Source of the DNA: Mansonella perstans
Lineage: Eukaryota; Nematoda; Chromadorea; Rhabditida; Onchocercidae
Length of the DNA stretch: 64,000 nt
Assembly (NCBI GenBank): GCA_037074765.1
Contig: JBAMDO010000008.1
Coordinates: 124,001-188,000, forward strand
Reading direction: 5' to 3'
Shown here: one piece after another, positions 37,201-52,200 of the stretch
How positions within the stretch are numbered: the stretch's first letter is position 1
How the letters are laid out: each line of letters opens with the position of its first letter
Translations under genes and position numbers: made by a program
Notes under the pieces: generated by a model
What the model was told of the DNA's origin: nothing
Databases searched by the model: none
The model's input: only the letters and a program-made list of their open reading frames with translations

Positions 37201-40200
37201 ATGAACCTCCCCAAACCTTCGATAATAAATATATGAAACCAAAATTTACCTGATAGGGCAAACGAAGTGCCATTTCGACCACTAGTGTTGTGTGTATCGA
37301 GAAAACATTTCCTGGGTTAACATTCAACACACGAGCGTTGAATAATGGTGCAAGGTCAGGTAATAATTCTGGCGAAACAGAAGACAGTTTCTGGATACCT
37401 TGTTCAGGAGCCTGTGTTTGTTTGGTCCATTCTGTTTTTAAGGATTGCAAAAGGTCATAACAGTAACTCAGAGCTCCCGCAGACACCTGAATCTTTTGAA
37501 TTTAAATTTGTGAAAACAAAGAAGTATATTTTAGAATGATTTCTTCCATAAACAATATCGATCGAGCTTCTGGAGTTTATGCAAAGCAATTTTCCGAAAA
37601 CTATTTGCCTCAGCTATCTCAAATTCGCGCCAGCGGATCTCGGTGTATTATTTCGAAGGTTTAGAACGGAGACGACTCAATTATAAGAGAAAGCAATGAA
37701 TAATCGATGATCGAACAAGTAAGAGAAAACTTTCCATAAAGTACTCTTTTATGAAAAGCTTTATTCAATGCTTACCAAAGTATGTGCAACTCTCAGTGCC
37801 AAAGCAACCTGCGGGTCAGGCGTTACAGATGCATCTTCGTGTTCCTTATTTTCCACTTCGGTAATAACATTCGTTGTCGACATGTCAGTATCGTCCTGCT
37901 GCGGTGTTGCATCACGGCTGGATGATGATATATCACCTGCAAGTTCAGTACCTTCCATTTGTTCCAAATCAGATTCCCCACCAGCTTCTGCATCGTCTCC
38001 ATAATCAACATTTCCAACCGTTGTAACTGCTGCTATGTCAGCAGTATCTAATACTGCAGTAAGCTGCAAGATAGTAGAAATTTAAAATTGTAATTTAAAA
38101 GCCCAGAATTTTCCATTAATATATGTGCCGATCGGAATAATATTATTTCATTTCAGTATCTGATAGTATTAAAAAACTTCTAACAGAACAAAAAGATTTT
38201 AATGCATTACTAAAAAACTAACTTCTTCACTTTTTGGCATCGTAACATCGTAAGCTCCTCCAGAAATTATCTTTCTGTTATTCCTGAATGGCCAATTATG
38301 TGATGTACACTGCACAAGAATAACATATATCAGACGCAGGATAATTTGATCATGTTCCGCTTTTATTGTTCTTTCTATCTGCACTTTACTAAAATCCAGC
38401 CCACTTATCAAATAATCGATCTGAAATTATTGGTATAAGTCGACACATTTGAAAGTTCGAAAATTACTTTTATAATTAAAATTTTAATCGAACAGCATAC
38501 TTACAACATCGGTAAGCTGATCTGGAGCATGCTGACCCATCAAAAAGAGTATTGTCTGCGCTGGAGCCAAACAACATATACCATCACAACTACTAATATC
38601 GAGTCGGGAAACAAATGCAAGCAGCAACTGCCCAATCCAAGCCATTTCTGGAAAAAAAGAATAACACCTCCTTTCCTTGAGATCTCAACCCTACTTTCCT
38701 ATCAAATTTTTCAAGTAAATTCCAATGTCTTAAATTTTTTCTGTCTACCAAAACATCAAAAAAATTGCGAGCAAAATCTGAATTAGATGGAATCGATGCA
38801 TATCAACAGATGATAGGTCCCTACAAAACGATTAAGTTAAGCCTCATTGGCATTACTGTGTATCCCCGATCAAAAGAGAAAAAAAAAACACCTGTAAATT
38901 TTTATAAAACACAGAATATTGCAACAAAGAGCTAAATGAACAAAATAATTCTGGAATTACCATTCAATGAAGTTCTGTACATGAAAAGAATCACTATATG
39001 GAAAATTATTAATATCACTGATCAAAGCTGATTAACATGCAACAATGCTATCACAACTAAAGGACGCTTCGGAAATCATGATCTAATATGCCTTGCTATA
39101 ATTTCAATTGTTACTTTCGACAGCAAATGAGTTAAGATTTTGTTCAACCAAACTTAAAAAAAAGAAAAATAATCCAAAAAATTGATAAGAGAAAGAAAAT
39201 TTACTTCTGCTAAAATCCTCTAAATCCAATAAAGGCTTCGACTGAACAGAGATGCCTCTCTCCTTGCTTATTTGATTTTCAAGCTCATCAATAATCGCCG
39301 GCTTAAATCCTCCAACAGCATTAGGACTTATAATATTCATGTGCAATCCCTCAGAGGAAGCAGTGCTTTTTTCCGTTAGAGATGCAGGCGTGACATCACC
39401 AATGAACGAGAATAAATTGCTGTGATTCTGTACGTTTGCAATACAATAGGCCGAAATTATTGAAGACATCAGACATTTGCAACGATGGGCAATAACTATA
39501 TTCTGAAATTGAAAAACCTTGTAAAACACATAAGCCTATAAAATGCAACAACGCGACAACTATTTTTTGGTAACAATGACCGAGAATAACAAGATGAAAA
39601 ATTAGGACCTGTTCAAGCAGCTTGAATAATCCTCATTTTTATGTTATATAATATGTATTTATTATGTATGAAGCATTTTGAAAAAATCAAAATATTTAGA
39701 AAACTTAGAAACCTACATCCGAGAAGGATATTTCTAGCAGAAGTTGGGTTATTTCCGTTGAATTTTCCACATTTACAGCTAGATATACGAAAGCAGATAA
39801 CAGAAGTTCCTCCAATACTGCATCCGCAGCAAAATCATTCGAAAAAACGAAGTCAACACACATTTTCAAGAAAGAAAGTATATTGCCGAAATCTAAATAA
39901 CCATTTTTGCATTATTATTTTTGTTACTTTCTGATAAAATTCTTTCACGTTTAGACCATTTTCTAGATTTCTGAGAACTTAACTAATGCTTAACATTTTT
40001 GCGAAATATTTCTTTAATTATCGCACCACTATTTTTTAATCATATTGATTTTTGATTAATAAGAGAATTTTAATTTTGTACAAAAATTCGATTTCGTTAT
40101 TATTTATCCATTCATCGAGTTAGCCACTAAGATAATCAGAAAATATTTCAAAAAGGCAGCTGCTTCTAGTTCACTTTCAGTTATTAATTCTAGCACCAAT

Positions 40201-43200
40201 CATTAGTGATTTAATTACTCTAATAACTCTTCTGCATTTCAAACAAACAATTAATAATTTATCACCAAGAAATTTGTGCCATTTAAATACCGCAGTTATT
40301 ACGAAATTAAATTAAATGTAAATCTAGCATATAGGTTGAAATTATAAAAGCTGAATTTAAAGATTATATATGTTATACAGCTTATTTATTTTGATATATT
40401 TCAACTCGGTATTTAGTCCAAAAACAATTTTTTAAGGTTAATTAAACGTGTTTAGAAACAGATGTTTAATAACCTAAGCCAATACAGAATAATAAAATAC
40501 ATATCGAGACCACTTTGATTAAATTCGTATTGTTTTAATGATTTTATCTAGTGCTTCTGCACTGGTGAAAATATTGGCAATGCTGGTGGTATAAAAACAT
40601 ATAATCTAGTACACATATACCAACAAAAATTTTCCAATATGCTGTTTGCTTTTTGCTTTATTTCTCTTTTATCGGCTACTTATATAAATGCGTTTAGCAA
40701 AAATAAAGAATCATAATTATTTTCCAAATTAAATTGATTTTCAGCAACCTGAAACTAAAAACAGTACTCGAAGCCACTTTCTGAATGAAAAATAGATTTA
40801 AGGAACAAAACTAACGCCTCTTAATTAACTGGTGAAAAGATACCACACGATGTAAAGTCATCACTTTCAACTGAGTAGCAAAGGCATTAAAAAGCGACAG
40901 CTGTAAGGTTCCAGCGTTTCGATGACTGCTGAGTGATGAAATTAGAGCCGCGTCCTAAATTGCAAAAAAAATAGTAAAAATTTGCGAACGAAATCATTTT
41001 ACCTTGTGAGAACTGAAATTTCATATTCGTAAAAAAAAAAAGTGATTCTACTTAACTTCTTTGAAATAATAGCATAAATAATACTTTGACGTCCGTCGGC
41101 TTCATTACTTTACACACAAAGAAAGCCTAGTATGGTCGCTACGAATTTATTGTAACCGATTTTTGCTCAGCGACTCCCGACACTTATCTTTTAAAAATAT
41201 TATCTAGCTAGTTAGATAAGTCGTTTCAGTAACCTTTTGTTCGAGAAATGACGAAGCTGTCGGTGACAAATGTCTCAACAAAATTAATGCACGATGAGTC
41301 ACGGCGACATGTTCAAAGTCCGGAGATGTGAAATTTAGTGCAAGTGGTATAAGCCAATCCATACGCTGGAATAGTTGTGGAATGTAAAATTATATTCATG
41401 TAGCTTTGAGAAAATGGAAAATATGATTGCCCTATTCCAAACTGAAGCAAATAAAGAATAATTTTCGGGTTCATTTAAGGAAAACATCATTAATTCAATA
41501 GATAAATATAAAAATTATAAATGACATTCTTAAAAATAGATTTGAAAAAAAAATAAAGAAAAACCTTCCGCTTAGTACAGGAATGCAGCCTGTAGCACGT
41601 AGAGAAAAACGAGGCAATCAGTTGCTCGGGAAGAGTAATAATTTGATCAAAACGATAGGAAGCTGTGGGAAAACCAAAATCTTTCTTTGTTTTTCCGAAT
41701 ACCTAAAAATTCTGGTAATACATCCAAAAAATAACTTAGTTGAATTTGAAATTATATTGTAAAATGCTGCACACATCAAAAGGATAATCTTTCAAATTTA
41801 ATCAAAAGAAATACCTTAATCGACCAAATTTGCGCAGGTACATTGTTGCAAGTAAAATTCAGCGTTATTTCGTTGTTGCTGCAAATATATAATCGAACCT
41901 TACGTAATAAGAAAAATCGAGCATTAGTTTTTCGTATCAATGACACAATAAGATATGGACGCTTAAATTGGCAGACTGCGTACCCATACCAGAGCATAAA
42001 GAAAAAATTACAGCAGTTTTAAATGTTCTGATTTAGTAACATGGTCTCCAAAAGTTTCCGAGAGGTCAATGATAATTATTTGTTGTTATAAAGTCTGCGT
42101 GAAAGCAACAAGTTTAACATGATTAAGGATTCAGCAATACCGAAAGATAGGCAATGAACAGTAAATAGGCAGCAAGGAGTATTGTCTTTTAGATTTTCTT
42201 AAGTTTTCGGAAATACGAAAAGTTTACACTACCAGTTATTAATCGCTGAAGCAAATGTGTGGACTAGATCGCATTATGTTTAAAAAAATTGCAGAAAACA
42301 CTAACAATTGATTAATGTAATAACGACAGACGAGTAATTTTGGGTTCTGGGAATGCTAACATCTACAGTCTTTTCCTAATTTTCCAGTACCCAACGAATA
42401 GTGTGTTATCTATGCAGAGATCAAAACACGAAAATGCAATAGAAATTGAAGAAAAAAATTACCAACTGAGAGACTGCTTTCGCGTCAACCGTACATCGAA
42501 CATTCGTGACGTCTTCGTTTGTAGATTGATCTTTTTGCCAAAAATCGTAACACTTGTTGGACACTTGTCCGGTGTAACTTCGATGCGCAAAGCACACATG
42601 ATGCAGTTCCAGTCTAAGTTCTTCACCACAATTTCAAACTCTTTTTGCTGAAATTCAAAAGAAACCTCATAGAAAATTAAAAATTTAACGGTTCTATTAA
42701 GCTAAATAATTACCAATATCATTTTGATGTAATCACTTTGATGCCTAGCCTGCTTCAAAATGGATAGATATAGCATATTAAAACATCAAATTGATACAAT
42801 TAATATATTCAATTCAATTCAAGAAAAAAATCTGACTTTCCAAATGCTTTGCCTTTGTTAACCTAAAGATTTTTTGTTTGTTACTCGCCTTATACGAATT
42901 ATATACAGTGCAAAATGAACTGAAGGAAGGATAGAATGTACCTTCAGAGAAACAACACTCATTCCCGAAGAGGTAATTCGTTTTGTTAATTCAGCAGTGT
43001 CATAAACTTGCTCGAGTGCTTTACTGCAAAATTCCAATTTTTGGATTGGGCGACACTGTTCAAATATCGTAACCATATCTGGTTCTGGTATCTCATCCTC
43101 TATAATGGCACACGGTTTCACTTCTGTTTCCGACATTGAACGTTCTACATCCTTCACCCAGAAATCAGGTTCCATTAACCAACAACTGAAATCCTTATTT

Positions 43201-46200
43201 TTTTAAAACTTTCCCAAAAGATCCAAATAAAAGCATTTGTCATACAAAAACAAAATTATAATTATTACTATGCTAGGAAACCATAATGCTAAAAAAGCCG
43301 AAACAGGACTATTGCGAAGCAATCTGTCCTGAAACAATTATGTATAATTATAAAGTCCCTCAAATGCCTTGAAAAGGTTGATAGGATAACTACTTTAACG
43401 TACTACACGAACAATTTTTTCCGGAATTTTTCGAATACTTTTTCAAGAACTTAAAGTACAATCCAATAACATGCTCAGCGTGCAACTGCATTTTAATTTC
43501 ACAATAAAGGCATCGCAACTTTAAATTTTGCCTTGCAAAGGTAATAGTAACCTTCGAAAGAGCTGCAGATTTTGATTTGCTAGAATTTGTATGAGAAGTT
43601 GAGATACGCAATCTGAACCAAGCAACATGCACTGAGTTATTGCAGGATCAGTTAGAGTTTTCGTCTCTGTATGTAAGGTATTCCCATATGGATAGAGGAA
43701 AACAGCAGAGGTACATGACGGATGTGAGAGAGCTGCAAAAACTCCAGCGCATTCACACCAATTCATCAGCGGGAAATCGAATGGAAGATCTTTGGCTTCT
43801 TCGAATTCTGAACCATTGAAATGTAGCACATAAGTATTATCTGAAACAAAGTTTACTCACGAGAAATATTTCTAGCAAGATACAAAATGACAAAAAAAGG
43901 ACAATGGCAGTAATATTGTCAATTCTAGTAATTGCATGCAGAGAAGTATTTGAAGTTTCATCTAAAAAATAGAGCTCACTTTCCATAGAAACGAATAAAA
44001 GCCGAATTTCAGCGGAATAATGCATGGAGATAGCACTAGATGTTGTAGGTAACTGAAGTGTTGTCGTCATAAAATAAGAAGCTCCATCAGCATGCCTAGC
44101 TTTTTCCAATTCCTCCATGTAGAGATGTCCTGCAGACGACAGAACAATTATAATAATCAAACCATCCTTCCGCTTACCTGCAAACACAATTTCATTCAAA
44201 GCAATTCATATGTAGATAACATGCATAAAATGAATCTGAAAATTAGGCAGCTTCGCATATCTTTTATCTCCCAGTCTTGCATACCAAATGCTAGTTCCGT
44301 GACATCGCCCACTGGAAGGACGAATTCGAAAGTTGATGGAACATTTGCCGGATTCAAGTCGTAAATTCGAATGAACTGTAGTGCCGCAACCGCTATCATA
44401 TTGCTATTATCATTAATCCATCTAATCTTAAAAAAAAGTGAAACAATAATAACTGATTATCCATGAAAAAACTCAAATTTGCAACAATCAAATTCTGATC
44501 TTGTACTTTTAGATATTGTTCTATTCAGCAGATCAACAACAGCAATGCTCAACTAGTTTTTAAAATATGTATCGTGCAGGCTTACATAAGTGAACAAGAA
44601 ATCATATATTATTTTTACTTCCCTATTTTTCACCAAATTGTGTTTTTTGTACTAGATAGACGTTCCACGAAATACTCATCATAAATTCTTTCTGGTTACA
44701 AAATTTTAAAAAAAATGAAAGTAAATTCTTCAAATAACAAATTATAATTCATAGATTTGTTTATAACGGATGCAAACTTCAAACTCAGAATCATCAAAAA
44801 CATACCTTGGGAACGGCATAAGATGGTAACGAGTTAACAAATTCAACATTTTGCCTTTCAGATATATCACCATCTTTATTAATCCGTAGAATAAGACACT
44901 GATTCAAACCACATACAGCTAGTAAATCTTTAGCACTCGCAAGAGCAACTATTTTGAATCCAACTGCATCTAATTCAACTCGCTGCAATCAGAGCAATAA
45001 AAAATAATCGAAAATGAGGAGGTTGAAGAGCATAATCTTGATTTATCCGTTCACTGGTAAGAGCAGCTGACTTTAGCGATCAGACAGTTTCCCAGTCGCT
45101 TTAATGAAAAACATGTCAACCTGCCACCATTGCCAATCTTTTCATTGCAATTCTTGCAAGCCCATGTAAATGTGTGGACAAGCAGAATTAGACGAAATAG
45201 ATTATAAAGCTAGAAACCTATCTAAATACAAGCATAATCTCACTGGTATATCACAATCCTTTGTATATGGACTCAACAATGATCGCACATCCAGTAAAAC
45301 TATCTTCAAGTTTTCCTGTACAGCAACCAAGAGAATCGTACCACCAATTTCAAGAGACACAATCATATTATCCGTATTTTTTCCTGCTTCAATTCGCTTA
45401 TCAAAAAGAGCTTTAGGATATGCAGTTAATGGCTCCTAAAATCAATGAGAATTAAGCACAATAAATCAAAACAAATTTTTGCATTTTTAAGAAGATTAAT
45501 GAAATCTATTACTAACTACAAGATATTACTTTCACTGAATTGTAAGTTAACTTACCAAACTGTAACTGGTAATTACATTACGGTTGGATAAAAGTTAATA
45601 TCCTGCAGTTTCAATAGAATGAATTACCAAAAAATGCACTACTCTTTATAACTTTACTTTCCCAATTCCCAGCTTTTCTAACGAGTGCTGTTTAGTACCG
45701 CAGCTGTCATATTCATGTCTCGCTCTCTCAATATCTTACAGTTAAAGCAGTAAATTCGAGCAAATTTTTGCATTTTCATGCAAATCAATTTTAAAAAACC
45801 AAAAAAACAAGGCAATTTTACAAGTAGCTTATATATATATATACCATAATAACACGATCTTTTGATACTATTAAGCCTTGAGACAGCTCTGCATCGATTT
45901 CCCTTAATCGTGTTTCACGAGCCTTATCTGATCGCAAACGCACTGCTGTCTTCACCGCAGTAATCAATGACACAATATTTTCTCGATTATTTGTCAACGT
46001 ATCCATAAACTGACACTAAAACAGTGTACAAATTAACACCAAAAACGAGATACGAATTTTGAAAAAGTTAGCGAGCTTGATGAAATACAATTCTTATTAT
46101 TGCGTTGAATAGATCACAATGAAATTATACGAAATCTCGGTAGATACAAAAGATAAAAGCAAATGCTAAATATGATATGAACTATGGAAATTGAAATTAA

Positions 46201-49200
46201 ATATGGCAATTTGCTAAATTCATAGATTTCACAAATTCAGGTAAAAATGAGCTCATACTGCTCTAAGGTTGGCGTGAGTTAGCAATCTTGTTTTTTAACT
46301 ATCATTATTAACAGAATTACAATCACCAACCTACAGAATTGCCAAAGTCAATTTAGATGATAATATACGAAAATGAAAGCAAGACTTCTTAAAAACCAAA
46401 CTTTTGAGGGAAAAAGTAATCATACCAAATGAATTTCAATTTCTGCCTTATCTTCCTCCATAACTGAAAAACGACTGAACAGACCCGATTTGCGCTTTAA
46501 CGATTTTGATCGACTGCTGGGTAACGTTGCATATTTTTGATTCCTGGCACGCAGAGGTTTAGGATATGATGCGGACTTCAATGCAACACAACCTTTTGCT
46601 CCACAATCGCAAAAGAATGATCCAAATTTACTAAAGATTGAAACAATCAAGTAAGTAAGTAATAGACTTGCCTTCCAAAACATACTAGTTAATGGTTCAT
46701 TTTCAAATGTTTTCAGATGTTGAGAACTTAATGAAGATTTTAAGTGCTACCTGTAGGATAGATCATGACCTCGATGACAATTAACAGCACATACTGAACA
46801 AACGCCTTCTCCTTCAACCATACCACAAGTATAGCAATTGTACCAGTGTTGCTGGACAAATTGTTTCGCTGTTGACGCGAACGTGCACAATGGTAATGTA
46901 CGGTTACGTAAACACGTTGGTTTTTTCTAAAATTTCAAAATCGAAATCTGGGCCGGGTTAAACACACCATTATTTATACTGCTACTGTAACCTAACTTGT
47001 ATAATAGAAACATATAAATTAATTTTATGCGAAATTTTATGGAGTAACCGTATTTAATTATTTAATATTAATTTAATTGAAATTCCCAAGCGTCCTACCC
47101 TATTCGAATATTCTCTTATTTTCATTTGCTTATTAAAATCCAATCATATCACGATGCATGATTATACGGTGTCGAAAAATTTCCGTTCGAAATGTTAGAT
47201 AAATACTTATACTACTATATTCTCAACACTATTAACAGGTATAAGTCTATTCCAGTCGTCTCTGTCTACTTAAAGTCCAATGAAAAATTTCGATAGGTTA
47301 TATCATTTCTACCTTAATAATGTGTTTCGGAACAAAGACTGCAGAAAGGTCGTCTGAATCTTCTTTGACAACAGCTGGAGGACAAAGAGTCCGGCATAAA
47401 CCATCGATGTAATCCAGTATGTTACACAGAAAAATAAATGCATATAAAACAGCTGTAACCTGCGAATTTGAAACGTCAGATGAACCTTTCAAAATCTGAA
47501 ATATACAAAGCTGCGTTGAAAAGTTCCAAAAAAATAGTTGAATCAACTGAACTAAATTATTTCGACAACTCACTGCAAAAGTTTTATCTAAAACGTACAA
47601 AATCGTGCATAAATTTGTTGAAATAATATTGAATTAACTGAGTTGTTTGGGTAACTCAATTCAAAGTTATATCAGTAAAAATCAACTGTATGTATATCAC
47701 ACATGCTGTCGTAAACTTTTTAAAAACAGATCCAAGATGCCAGTTTTGAGCTCAGTGCTGACTCCGTGAAATTAGCTATTAAAAATAAACGAAAAGATAT
47801 CAAATCCTGAAAATATATCAAACTAAAATTAAACACTACCTTCAATCCATCCTTTTGGATCATATCAACCAATTCTTGGAACAACTTTGCGCACTGCCCA
47901 ATTAAACGACAGTGTATTTTGGGACCCCCAATATTTAATAGCATTAATAGACCTTCACTGAAAATATCCACTTCTTTCAGTTGCTCACGCATGCGATCTT
48001 CAGATCCATTGCTTTCTTTCTCTTTCTGATTGTGCTAGAAAAAAATTAATTTATGTTTCTTAATGTTTTCTGTTCTTCAGTTTTTAAAACAAAAAATGTT
48101 ACAAAGAACAAGAATAAATAAATAAATAAATACTATTTTTCTCCAGCATAGTGATGCGTACGCCCATCGATCGCTTCTTTTTACTTCAACCAAAGAACTA
48201 CTGGCCGTTCGTTGATGAACTTTCTCGCCAAAAAAGACATTAATCATTTTTTCTAATAATTCTCGGTCTACGAAACTAGCTTTCCAATCCTTACAAATTC
48301 CTAAATGTTCAATCAAAGGTTGTAGCATGCAAAACGTCTCAAGTGGGGTTGCACTGAGGCGGACCCACTGAATAAGTAAATCCTGGTGTTTCTCGAGTGG
48401 TGACAGAAATCGTGAGTTCAAATGCGAATCTGAAAAAGAATTCTGTAGATAATAAGAAAACTGAACTGAACAAATAATCTTCGCCTGCGAGAATTATTAA
48501 AAAATCTTGGCATTTTGAATCTTGGCATTCCATGACTGCTGAAAATAAAGTTTTCAAACCGTTCATAATTTATCAACACGGGTAGGAGGAAGAAAACAAA
48601 CAAGAAAATAATATTTAACATACTTTTTAAACAACATATGCTAGAAAGCAAATTGACAAGTGGTACTGAATGTTTCATAAGTGAATCGTCCACTGCAATG
48701 CGATCCAGAACAGATGAAAAAATGTCTTCTGGCAGCATGTTCCACGGTAAATTGAGAGACGAGACCAAATGCGTCAGTATAGAGCAAAAAACTGACTGAC
48801 CATTTCTAAAAGTGAAAATAAACAATTCTTTTCATAGAATAGAGAAGCATTCATAGAATAGTCTGAAAGCATTTGAATTTTCAGCATTTCCGAGATCTCC
48901 TTGCAAATTGTTAAAAATTTTCGTAGTTATATGATGATTCATGCAAACCAATACTTCAAATTTTAAAAATTGAAAGCATACAGCAAATTAGTTTCTGGGG
49001 CTGTTTGCTGAGCTAATACGCCATCCAATAAAGTAGAAATAATACGAGTTAGATGACGGCTTGTCACCAGAGCTACATTCAGTTTTGACGATATCGATTG
49101 TATCAATTCACGTGTTGCTGTTCCTGTTAGTTCCGAACTATGAATAAAAATCATCCAGTCAAGAAGCAATCGCGTTTCATCCTGACGCAGCACATCACTT

Positions 49201-52200
49201 CTAAAATATCTTCATCCTCAATATTTACTTTATTCATTACGGAAATGCCAATCCAAATCGTCTAGCCCTCAATTTCATGATTTTATTTTTTTGAGAAAAA
49301 CAAGTGAAAGTTGACTAATTAGCAGAATTCTCTATTACTTCATGAATTTACACCAAGCCTAATATTATGATAATAAACATTGCCAGTAAAACTTATTGAA
49401 CGTACACTTCTCCATTCTCTCATTTTCCATTTCAAGCACCAGTGGCTGCTTAAACAAATTCTGCAGTCATAAGTGTAATAAACAGACCAGGTGGTCTACT
49501 CTGTTTTTCTAAATTGAAGGAACACTGTTGACCATTTCGCATAAAATCGTAAAAAACTAACTCTGATAATAACTGATTAAGTATAAATCGAGTCGCATTA
49601 TCGCAAACTGAACAAAAAGCAGCAAACATCTGCAATGCAAACTGCAAATAAGATCAAATGCTTCGGTTCTTTTCCCCACAGTAGTTTTAAAACTTAGCAA
49701 ACAACAAGTTTCAATGCAAAAACGAGTAATTATTAATTGGAAACCGAACAATTATCGATATAGATTGATTTAATATTTTTTGTGCTCTTTCATGCAAAGG
49801 ATTCGATTCCATACTAAAGTTAAGTGAAAATCAGCAAATTTTCAAATTTATTTAACAATTTGCAATCTTAGATTCTTTTTTTCTTTCTATAACTTAAGTT
49901 CAGTTTATGAGGCTGAATATAAAGATGAATGCACCACTGGTTATAACTTAGGGTAACACCATCAAGAAATCAAACTATGGAGAAAAAAGAAGCTGTACTC
50001 CCAATAACTATAGTACTTTCACATCTAATTCAAAAAAGGTGAGAAAATTTTGTTCAGAGTCCGGATATATCCGAACGGTTAGAGTACACGAACTAAAACA
50101 CATAAATATTTATAAAAACTTTCTTTTAACTTCAAATGAAAAAAGAAGAAAACCAAATGACTGTGTAATTCTTACTTGTTTCTTCATATTCTTTACTTGT
50201 GTAACGACTGAATACGGAGACTGAAATGTATCACTTGTTGCATCCAGCATAGCTGGAGTACAAGAAAACCTTAATTCAGGCAACATAAGTCCTGCCCAAG
50301 CACGAACAGATTTTAACAAATGATCATTCAAAATAGAATGAAGATCACCACGCGCATGCGGCACTGCATTATTCAATATGTCATTTTTTGCAAGCGACAA
50401 TGATGCTGCATACGCGTCCAAGGATAACGTGACTTTACTGCGCTCACAAATCTCATTTCTAAAATGCAGTTAATCAAACTGGTGAATACATCACAATTAT
50501 CAGAATCCAGAACAAATGCAATCACATATAAATGGGGCAGGATCCAGCCATTTAATAATTTTTTACTGCAAAGCACTTAAATAGCATTTACTGCTTAGAA
50601 TCAGTCGTTAACTCGCAGCACCAGTACTCCTTCCTACTTGTTAGAATATAAATTAAATAACATTTTGCTCTTCGCGAAACATCATAATTCCTGCAATCGT
50701 GATTTCCAGATCAAATTTCCTTAATCTCTGTACTTAATAACAGATCAAATTACAAATGTATCGAAGTACTTACACTGCATTTTTATAAATTCCAGAAACG
50801 AATTCAGCCATTCGAATGAGTTCCTCTGCTGAACAGTGGTATTTTCTAAGTTGATTGTAAAACATCAATAGAGAATCGTAATATATAAGCGGCAAATTTA
50901 CGAGGTCAATAACAGACTGGAAAACAGACATAAGCTCTATGAAAGTTTACAGCACATCATAAATTCTGATATTATTTACAGAAGTCGACATTTGAATGTA
51001 AAAAAGTTTGAGTTGAAAACCTAAACTTCCCGCTTCTGAAGTATAGAAGCAAAAAATTTAAACGTGAACTTACGCAATCATCCATAATCGGCAAACCAAC
51101 AGCAACTAGTGTTTCGACTTTAAGCACATGAGTTACACTTATATTTGTATCCAAATCATTAAATTTCTAAAAAAAAAAACTGAAATCACTGGACAGATAA
51201 CGGAAAAACATAAACTATGCACATAAAATAAAATGTATATAAAGTCGTTATCAGTTCAACAAGGTCCTAAGGTTCTTGTCTGATTTCTGTCAATAATAGT
51301 AAACAAATTCGGATTGTTTTAACCAAAAATTGACTCATCAGAAGCTTCTTTCAATCAGTGTAAAATCCTCAATTTGCAAAAACTTACATCTACATACGTT
51401 GCATAAATATTGTCCAGCAAAAAAGGTCGAATGCGTACAAAATGGCAGCGTTCAGTGGGAAGAACAGTAGTACCATCCAAAATTTTTAAGAGAAATGAGC
51501 TTGTGGGCTTAAAGTAGGGCTTAATTTACAAAAAAAAAATTATAAAACAATACTAATAACTGATGAAAATTGAAAAGTGGAGAAAGAATTTTTATGATCA
51601 CACATTTCGAAAATTGTACAAACAGTTCCTAAAATGATGCAGCAAATATTCCACTTTCAACCATTATCAAAAAACTGAAGCAGCCTTCCAACAAATTTTA
51701 AATTAGGAGATCAATCCATGCAGATAAGAGAATATCTTGGTGATGTTTATCTAACACGGTTTTTTTTTTGTCAATTTCCGAAAACAACTCACGTCTAAAC
51801 ACAATTCAAACGCAGATACTTAATAAAAAATTCACAACAAAAATTTTTTTCTACAATTGTACCGGCAAAATAATATGTGCAGGAAGGTTCGTCTCATCCC
51901 ACTGCATATCATATAGCCAACTGATATATAAATCATGCAGTTCATCCCAATGATTGAAAGTTAACATAGAAAGTGTTAACGAAGTATCTTCCCATTTCGG
52001 TGTCTTGCTTAAATCTGAAAGAATTGTTCCCCACTATACAAAAATTTCAAATCCATCAGTTTTCAAAATTTCACACTTTTGGAAATGAAAATATCAAATG
52101 AAAAAATTTATTTTCCAAATATTTTATCAAATAATGAATAGATATCTCAAGTAATTTTAAACTATGGCAAATAGTTTAAAAAAAGAGCATATCTCACCGA

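Noticed and set aside
45050..45170. Possible tRNA-like stretch in a UBR4 intron
   Set aside because: No T-loop consensus (GGTTCGA) and no cloverleaf pairing.
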